DNA of 64,000 nt, from NCBI RefSeq assembly GCF_900496995.4, contig NC_044005.1, positions 27,037,363 through 27,101,362 of the forward strand, written 5' to 3'. The stretch is from Aquila chrysaetos chrysaetos. Taxonomy: Eukaryota; Chordata; Aves; Accipitriformes; Accipitridae. Shown one piece after another: positions 56,771 through 64,000 of the stretch (the stretch's first letter is position 1; each line of letters begins with the position of its first letter). The translations under genes and the position numbers were made by a program. Under the pieces are notes generated by a model, which did no database searches, was not told the origin of the DNA, and saw only the letters and a program-made list of their open reading frames with translations.

Positions 56771-59700
56771 GCAGGGACAGGCTGAGGTGCCTCAGGAGGC
56801 TCCTGTGGAACCGTACCTGAGATGTCTTCCACAGCCCCGTGCGGGGCCGGGTGGCAGGCAGACGGTTGGGTTATGCCTTGTGTCCCGGTTGTCAGCACCT
56901 TTGCACAGCCCTGCTTGTCCACAGGCTGTGCTGCGGCCAGCACAAGCGGGCACAGGGGCTTCCACATTACGAGTTATGTTACCTACAGTTCCTGGTACGT
57001 ACACAGACCTGCGTATTACCAAAGGGGTGCTGTTTCGTAACGCTTTTCATTGAACCCACTCTGGATTGCTGCAGGACAGCTGTACCAGTGGTCCTCCGGC
57101 TCACCTTGACAAACCATGGGGTCAGGCTTGAGTAGGATAATGCTGCAGGCGTCCGCCGGTGGAATGTTGCATGGTTAGAAACAGGCAAGGCGGTCATCTC
57201 GCCATGGCAAACAGGCAAATGAGTCCACAAGTAAGCCCTGTTCCTCAGATGTGGTCTGTATGTTGAAAACATTTGAGAATACCCCAGCCAGCTTCTTTTT
57301 TCTGCCTGCTTCCAGGTGGGGAACCACGGGTGGAAGAAAACCCAAGGAACCCATTTGCAGAATCTGAGAATTAGCTTGGGATAGTCATCAAAGGCTGTCT
57401 GGCAGCCAGGCTTCTCTCAAGGAGCCAAGTCCAGGTTATACACATGCCCTTAATTTAGCCATTGCTTAATAATATATGAATGGTAAACTGCAACCTCCAA
57501 AATAGTCTCCTAATATAAATTCGCAATGAACATCCTTGGGATCATTTTCAAAGAAAAGAGGTAGAATAAAAATCAACAGGGGATAGTCTCTGAGGCTTTG
57601 AGGCTGTGCTGCCTGCTTTAATAAAAGGTAGCTGAGCCAGAAAGGCTCTCTGCCAGGGATTTCTCTGTGATCTGTCTTTCGAGGGCTAATATCCTTGAAC
57701 ATGACCACCTGATGTCAACTGCTTTTAACCACAGCCTCCTGCCTACCAAATGAATACACCAAACATCACCATGTTCAGTAAGCGTGTGGCATCAAAGCAG
57801 ACGAAGCCCCAGGAGTGGCACGTGTGGCTAGCCTTTGTCCACCCACCCCACAGCTCCTGCACGAAATGTCTCACAACCATGTGTGCTCCTGGGGCAGGTA
57901 GGTTTGTCCTGGAGCTGGGGTCAAGGTGTGCTCAGCTGACAGCAGTGCTGGCTCTGCCAGCTGCGGCAGTGTCTCTAAAGCACCCTGTGTTAAGCAAGGG
58001 ACTCAGTGTAGCTGCTTTTCCTGTGTTTGTTGCATTTCCTGGCCACGTCCTACACTGCAGACCTTCAGGCCAGCCGAAATGCCTCTGTGTCCCCATGGCG
58101 GGAGATGTTGGAAATGCCTGGGCACTTTCCGTGGGAGCTGGACAGCACCTGGAGCTCCGGGTCTGCTCCTTCCTTCCCTGCAGCACTGCCTCTAGCCCAG
58201 TGTATTTGCATCATCTCCCCAACGGTTCACCACCCTGGGTCCTAGATGGGGTTTCCAGGCCAAACTGTAGGGGGGAACTGCTCGTCTGGCCCTCTGCCCA
58301 CCTGGGCACCAGCCCTTGCCTGTCCGACCCCAGGGCTATGAGCCTGGGAGACGGCTGAGCAGCAGGGAAGGTGGCTGGACCCCAGCGCTGGACCTGACCT
58401 CCTGGACATCCATCTGCATATTCAGATGTCGTTCCCAGCCGGTTGGCTGCCTCCGGCCTCCCCACTCCCTCTTTAAAGGACCTGAGCGCAGCGGGAGGAC
58501 GTGCCGGCACTGCCTCTGCGGCATCCAGTGGCCCCTGGACGCCTGCCCTCAGGCACTGCGCTCCCTGCGCCCCTGGAGCCAAGGTGAGTGGGGCAGAGAG
58601 GTGCCAGTGGCTTGGGTTGGGGACCGCTTGCTGAAGACAGAGGGGTGCGGTGGCTGGGGAAGGCTCTGGGGGCATTTGCAGTGCTGGAGGGGCGGCAGGC
58701 TGCTCCGTGTACAGCTCTCCTACCGAGGACCACCTGGGGAGCCCATGTGGGGTGGCTCCCATTTTGGAGAGGACACGCTTGCCTTCTCTTCTGAGCATCT
58801 TCACTTTGTTCCTCGGTCTTTTTCTTCAGGTAAGAGGAGCCTCGGCTGCTTTTTAGTGTTTTGGAAGGTGGTACTGGTGAGGGCTGGTAGTAAGAGTAGG
58901 AACCGAAGCATGCATCTGCTAACTCAGCGGGGAAAGGGCTGCATCAGCAGGAGCATTTTGCTTGGGGCAGCACCTCCCAGCCCTGCGGTGCTGGGGAGGC
59001 TGCAGGGGGGAGCTGAGACCACCCACGGCAGGCTGCCATGGCCTGGGACCACGGGCTCTGCTCCCACCCTCCAAATCTCCAGCAGAAGTATGGTGGTGCT
59101 GGAAGCCTTAGGCAAGTGGAGGGGTTCTTGCCAGCTCTGAGTCGATCTGCTTATGAGGGTTGTATCACCCCATGTTTCTGGGGCTGGGATGCCTCAACAT
59201 AGGGGACAGGCAAGCTCCCTGACATTGCTGTTGAACACAGAGGAGGTGAGAAATTGTGACCAAGTGCCAAAAGAATGTGTTTCTGTGACAAACCGAGTGA
59301 GGTAGCAGGACCAACTGTCTTGTGCCCATGCCATGCGGAAAGGCTTAAGGGTGGAAGAAATCTATGACTGCATTGCATTTGCTGTGTGGCTTTGTTGGAA
59401 GCGACTGGCAGGCTAAGAGGCAGCCGCAGGTGACGGTGAAGCTTGTTATACAAGGGCGAGGGGTGTTGCTGAGAGCTGCCGGCACCCCAGCCTCGCACTG
59501 GCCATGGGTAAACTGAGCAGTTTGAATGCCCCCACGACAGACTGTTAGCAAAACAAAACCCTAATGGTCAGGAGGGGTGGGGAGACAATATGGGAGAGCA
59601 ACAAGTGGTGTTGGACAACCCAGAAAATACTTTTGTCAAGACTAGAGCTCTCCAAAAGGTAGAGCTCTCCCAGATACCTGCTTGGAATACAGGGCTGTTC

Positions 59701-60878
59701 GAAGAAAGGCAACCTGCTAAAAACCAGTGAGAAAAAAACCATTTTTTTACACTGCTCATTAGCTTGGGGGACTTGCTGTGGAGCACTCACAGGGACAGGA
59801 GACTGACAGTATTGAAAATGATCAGATACTTCTGGGTATAGCAAAAGAATCTTGGGCACTTTAAAGGTGTCTGGAAAAGACATAAAATGTCCTACTTCAG
59901 GGATGCAAAGCTACTGCTAATTAATGTGGATGAGGAAGAAGCACTCCACAGGGATGGTTACTCTAATTGCCTAGGATAGGAGCTTTTGCACCTTCTTTTG
60001 CAAAGCTGTCCGAGTGAGCGAACGAGTGGAGGGGGCGGATCCCTGCCTGGAGTCAGCATGACAATTTTAAGCCCAGGGTTGCTGGCTCAGTAGTTTTTAT
60101 CTTCCCCGGTAATCCCCATCCCCATCCCTTTTATTCAGTGTTTTGCCAAATGCTTAGGAGCCCCGTGCTGTTAGCCTGAACAACCCGGTGTGTCCCGCTT
60201 GCAGCAGGTCACGTCACACTTTCACCCTCGCTGTGCCCCTTTCCACCAGCCTGTTTGTGCCGCCCCAGCCCCACAGCGCTGCCGCCCATCACTGTGCCCT
60301 TGGGGCTGTGGTGGCGGGTGCTGGGTGCCAGCAGAAGCACGCAGCAGCCATGCCCTGGCCTAGCTGCTACGTGCTGTGAATGCCTTCACCAGCGATGTAG
60401 CTGTCATCCCCATGCTCTGTGAGCACCCGGGAGCACCCATAACCACCTTTGCCCAGGCGTGGGTGGCAGAGGGCTCCGTCTGTTGCTCACCACCCTTGTA
60501 CGTGAGTCCACGAGCCCAGAGGGGAGTTTCCCCAAATGCCTCTGGTGCGGGCGCAGCTGGCGGTGTGGGAAGTCCGTGCTGCCGGGCGCATCCAGGGCCC
60601 AAACCATGTGAAATGTACTCTGGGCACTGTGAAAGCCTGGCTGGTAGGTGGGAGCTGTGACAGCGTCCAGGGCGTTGCTGCTGTCATGCGACACCCAACG
60701 GCCTGCTCATGGGTTTTGCAGTGCCTGGAGGTTTCTGCCTGGGTCATTCCCTGGTCAAACAGATTTTGCAGGGGAGCAGGGATGCCCTGGAAATCTGGGA
60801 GGAAAAATCTCTGGCCATGTGTATGGAGAGCTGTTGTATGAAGTTCCTGCCCACTGATGTTTCTTGCTCTTTCTCCAG
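56771..60878. other. DLST-PROX2 intergenic region and probable PROX2 5' leader region
   Basis: No coding sequence was recognised. The acceptor at 60878/60879 implies that at least one noncoding PROX2 exon lies upstream. One candidate donor is AAG|GTGAGT at 58583/58584, preceded by a GC-rich stretch with a TTTAAAG TATA-like motif near 58472. This pairing is a guess. Confidence 0.35.
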
Positions 60879-60941
60879 CTCCACACCACTAGCAGGCTGA
60901 AATATCAAACACCTGGGAAGCCGGCCAATCTGTCACTGGAA
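60879..60941 (+). other. PROX2: PROX2 5'UTR part of first coding exon
   Basis: A clear acceptor (TTTCTTGCTCTTTCTCCAG) ends at 60878. The following 63 bases are open in the PROX2 frame but contain no ATG before 60942, so they are read as 5'UTR. An upstream exon is required but not located. Confidence 0.55.
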
Positions 60942-63900
60942 ATGATCCCCAATCAGCTGAGGGTCAGCTCTCCGGTGTCTAGGCAGGAACAAGAGACGAT
61001 GGATGGCAGGACTGGCTCTGAGCAGGACAGAGACGGTGTCACTTCAGGGCACAGCCAGGGGCTAAAGTTGGAGCCCTGTTTCCAGACTGACTCTCTCTTG
61101 CCTTCCCCCAGTGCGTCCCTGATATCACAGCTCCTCAGCCACCCGATGGTTGGCAGGAGCCTGGATCCCAGCATCATTTTCCCTTCCTCTCAGGTAGTGG
61201 CCCTGCCTCAGGACTACAAGTGTGGTGCATCTCCCGGAGAAGGAGCGCAAGCCCTGGCTTTCCCCAGGACCCGTGCCCCGGCTCCTGTGCCCTGTGCTGC
61301 TGACAGGGACCAGCTCTCTGACCAGCACCTACAGGACCAGCTCTCCAGCCAGCACCTACGAGCCAAACGGGCCAGGGTGGAGAGCATCATCCAAGGCATG
61401 AGCCTCCTACCAACCCCTCAGGCATTTGGCACCAGCCTGGAGGCAGCTTTTGGGCACGAGAGGGAGAGGGGCGGTGAGATGCCCCGGGAGTTTAAGAGGA
61501 AGCCGAGGGTTCCCCAGCAGGCCACAGGGGCAGGCAGGCAAGTGGCCCCCATGGCGGGCAGCCCCCATGCTGAGGGCTGCCAGCAGCTGAAGGAGCAGCT
61601 CTGCTTTTTAGAGCAGCAACTGAGGCGGCTTCAGGAGAAGTTCTCCCAGGTCTGCGACTCTGGGAACACTGCCCAAACCCAGGAAGGTGCTGAGAAAGTG
61701 CATCCACTGCCTGAAAAGCCTGGAGACAGACCAGACAAGGACAGCGCCACTGCCACCAGTGACGCGCGCAAAGCACCTCTCTGGAAGAGCGTCCTGGAGG
61801 TGCGTGGGCTGGAGGAGGAGGAGGACAGCGGCGACACAGGTGGCCTGCCCTCAGCAGCGAGGGTCCTCTCGCAGGCGCTGAAGCACGAGCTGGCCGGGGT
61901 GACGTCGCAGGTGGTGGACTCTGTCCTGAAGACTGTCTGGCCGAAGGCAGCCAACCAACTTCTGCAGCAGCACCGCAGCCTCCCAGTGCCAGGGCCTGAT
62001 GTGAGGAGAGAGTATTTTGCTGCTGGGAAATGCAGAAAGCCACTTGCTAAGCCATCTCCCAGGAATGCACCAGGCTCGCTGGGCTCACCTCAGGCTGAGG
62101 CCCTGTCAGGAGCTTCGGGGAAGAGCCTGGGCTCTCATGCTGGCTCCTTCAGTTCAAAGGGGGTCAGAAAACCCTCTCAGGTACCCAGCATGGGTTATTC
62201 GCTGGTCTCGGCTGCCCCAGTCCAGGACAGCCAGCTGCTGAGCCAGCTGCTGGGCTACGGCCAGCACAGCCTCTGGGGCAGTAGCTCTTGTGGGAGCCCC
62301 TCTGCCCTGGAGAGGGGTCCTCTGGAGCCCCTCGACTTGCACTGGGGAACTGTCAAACTGAGGTCGTCGGTTGTGAGACAGCAGCAGCAGCATCCCCTGC
62401 CCCTGAGCCCTGCTGACATGGAGAGCCTGGCGCTGCTGCCGGCTGGCAGGGATGGCTGCGGGGAGCTGCAGGCTGCGATGGATGGCGTGCCCTTCACCTC
62501 CACCCATGTATCCTTTGAGGGCAGCTGGAGAGGTCCCTGGGCTCAGCTGGAGCTAGAGAGGTCCCTGGGCTTGGACATGCTCCCCTTATCCTCCAAAGCC
62601 ACAGCTTGGCACAGCCCCTGCTGGTCTCCCCAGGGCCATGGTCCCTGCTGCTCCACAGGGGGCTAAAAAGGGGTGGGCAGGAAAGGGGTCCCGAGTCATG
62701 GAAAGGCACTGCTGCTCCTCAGGGTTGGTTAGATGCTGTAGCATAGCTGGGGGTAGGAGTCAGGAGCTCCCAAGCCTGCTCTTGGGCCATCCCGGTGGTC
62801 CCGTCATCCTATGCCAGGAACAGGTGTCTCATGGAAATCCCTGTTCCCACCATCCTGGGAAGTGCCATGGGGAGCAGCAGCCTCCCTGGGGATGCCAAAG
62901 GGAAAAGTCAGTGGCTGCCCAGCCAGGGATGAACCCCCTCCACCCTGCTGCCAGGCCATGGGGAGGGGTTATTGTGGGCACCAGGCATGTGCATGCCAGG
63001 GCCAGTGCTCAGGGATATGCTGAGCCAGTTGGGCTGCTGTGTGCAGGCTTTCCTTGACCCCAAGGCAGATGCAGGAGGCGCTGACCCCCGGCCACCTGAA
63101 GAAGGCCAAGCTGATGTTTTTCTTCACCCGCTACCCCAGCTCCACTCTGCTGAAGACCTACTTCCTTGACGTGCAGGTAAAACAGCAGCACCAGACGCTG
63201 GTGCCAGGCAGGGCTCCCACGCGTTGTGGGACCCAGCCCACCTCGCTGGGGAACCGCAGGGAAGGGGATGATCTTGTGTCCCCCCACCTCGCTGGCAGGA
63301 GTGGGGGGATGGCACCCACTTCAGCACAGGCTGCCCTGGAGCGGGTGCTCAAGGCCATGGCAGACCTGGGCTGCCAGGTCTTTGCTTTGTGCAGTCAAGG
63401 TATTGGGATTAAAGCTCAACACGAATGTGCCTCCCCACTGCAGAGTGGCTGGGATCTGAATCTCAGTGGGGAGAGGCACTGCGGAAACCCCTGTGTCATG
63501 GTCCTGGATGGTGCTTTTGCACCCCTGGGGTAGGGATGGGTTTGGGGCCAGGCTAGCGGTGCTTGGCTGGGCTTGTGGGGGTTCATGGGCAAGTAGGCTC
63601 CAAGCTGGTGTAATGCCTATCCTCCGGCTCTCCCTGCCCTGGCAGTTCAGCCGCTGCATCACCTCCCAGCTCATCAAGTGGTTCAGCAACTTCCGCGAGT
63701 TTTACTACATCCAGGTGGAGAAGTTTGCCCGGCAGGCCCTGCTGGAGGGCGTTGTGGATGCTGGCACCCTCCGGGTCTCCCGGGACTCGGAGCTTTTCCG
63801 TGCCCTCAACATGCACTATAACAAGGGGAACGACTTCGAGGTGAGGAGGGGGAGCCAGGGAACAGGGGTGGCGGGGCGAGAGGGAGCCAGGGACGTGGTG

Positions 63901-64000
63901 GTGCCGAGGGCTGATGCCTGTCTCGCCACAGGTGCCAGGGCGGTTCCTGGAGGTGGCCAGCCTGACGCTCCAGGAGTTCTTCAGTGCCATCAGGGCGGGC
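60942..64000 (+). CDS. PROX2: Prospero homeobox protein 2, 3' end outside window
   Basis: Nuclear transcription factor of the prospero family, paralogue of PROX1. Exons: 60942-62507, 63069-63176, 63646-63840, 63932-64000 (runs off the edge). The start MIPNQLRVSSP aligns with human MDPNSILLSPQ; no earlier in-frame ATG exists. Conserved landmarks are the basic element AKRARVESIIQGM near residue 141, a leucine-rich segment LKEQLCFLEQQLRRLQEKFS, the block LAGVTSQVVDSVLK, an LSQLL (LxxLL-type) motif, then the homeo-prospero domain from exon 2: HLKKAKLMFFFTRYPSS, ITSQLIKWFSNFREFYYIQ, ALNMHYNKGNDFE, LEVASLTLQEFF. 614 residues are visible. The exon 1 donor (CAT|GTATCC) is weak but gives ...TH-MQEALTPGHLKK, matching human LHIQEGLNPGHLKK. 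The missing end should be the rest of the prospero domain. Confidence 0.93.
61308..61361 (+). repeat. PROX2: 27-nt tandem duplication in PROX2
   Basis: Two adjacent copies of a 27-base unit encode DQLSDQHLQ and DQLSSQHLR, immediately before the conserved AKRARVE element. They differ by only a few bases, so the duplication is fairly recent or homogenised. Confidence 0.8.

Noticed and set aside
60864-60941. Earlier PROX2 start at 60864
   Set aside because: That codon is TTG and lies in the intron before the acceptor at 60878; the first in-frame ATG in the exon is 60942.
61492-62043. Minus-strand ORF opposite PROX2 exon 1
   Set aside because: Shadow of the GC-rich PROX2 coding frame.
62508-62666. 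Normal PROX2 coding continuing to 62666
   Set aside because: Human alignment needs a splice after CAT at 62507 to reach MQEALTPGHLKK at 63069; the extension has no homology.

Overview
This is vertebrate nuclear DNA. It shows large introns with GT-AG boundaries, CpG-island promoters and AATAAA poly(A) signals. Four complete genes and one partial gene can be read exon by exon. In order they are EIF2B2 (-), PGF (+), RPS6KL1 (+), DLST (-) and PROX2 (+, running off the right edge). This matches the gene order and relative orientations of human 14q24.3. The short introns and intergenic gaps, the high-GC promoters and an old sauropsid-type CR1-like LINE relic point to a bird, most likely the equivalent of chicken chromosome 5. 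That assignment is inference from sequence style and synteny; the species cannot be named.

Layout. 1-7017: downstream flank and the eight coding exons of EIF2B2, which encodes the beta subunit of the eIF2B guanine-nucleotide exchange factor. Its CpG-island promoter lies at about 6430-7560. 7.6-17.3 kb: gap of about 10 kb without a recognisable gene, between the head-to-head pair EIF2B2 and PGF. 17.3-25.2 kb: PGF (placental growth factor, VEGF family), seven coding exons including a 63-nt basic heparin-binding-type exon. 25.2-28.8 kb: spacer with several orphan poly(A) signals. 28.8-37.6 kb: RPS6KL1, an MIT-domain protein with a degenerate S6-kinase-like domain, ten coding exons, with a GC-rich minisatellite in intron 1. 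37.6-39.7 kb: spacer between the converging RPS6KL1 and DLST. 39.7-56.8 kb: DLST (E2 of the 2-oxoglutarate dehydrogenase complex), fifteen coding exons. Exon 1 contains an apparent one-base reading-frame conflict. 56.8-60.9 kb: spacer and probable 5' part of PROX2. 60.9-64.0 kb: PROX2, a prospero-type homeodomain transcription factor; its first four coding exons are present and its 3' end is missing.

The genes do not form one pathway. They are a conserved syntenic block mixing housekeeping functions (translation initiation, TCA cycle), an angiogenic ligand, a pseudokinase-like trafficking/signalling protein and a developmental regulator. I found no RNA gene, intact mobile element or CRISPR. 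The points most worth a second look are the DLST exon 1 frame conflict, a possible 36-nt DLST cassette exon, the PGF exon 6/7 splicing arrangement, and the enlarged linker with degenerate kinase motifs in RPS6KL1.
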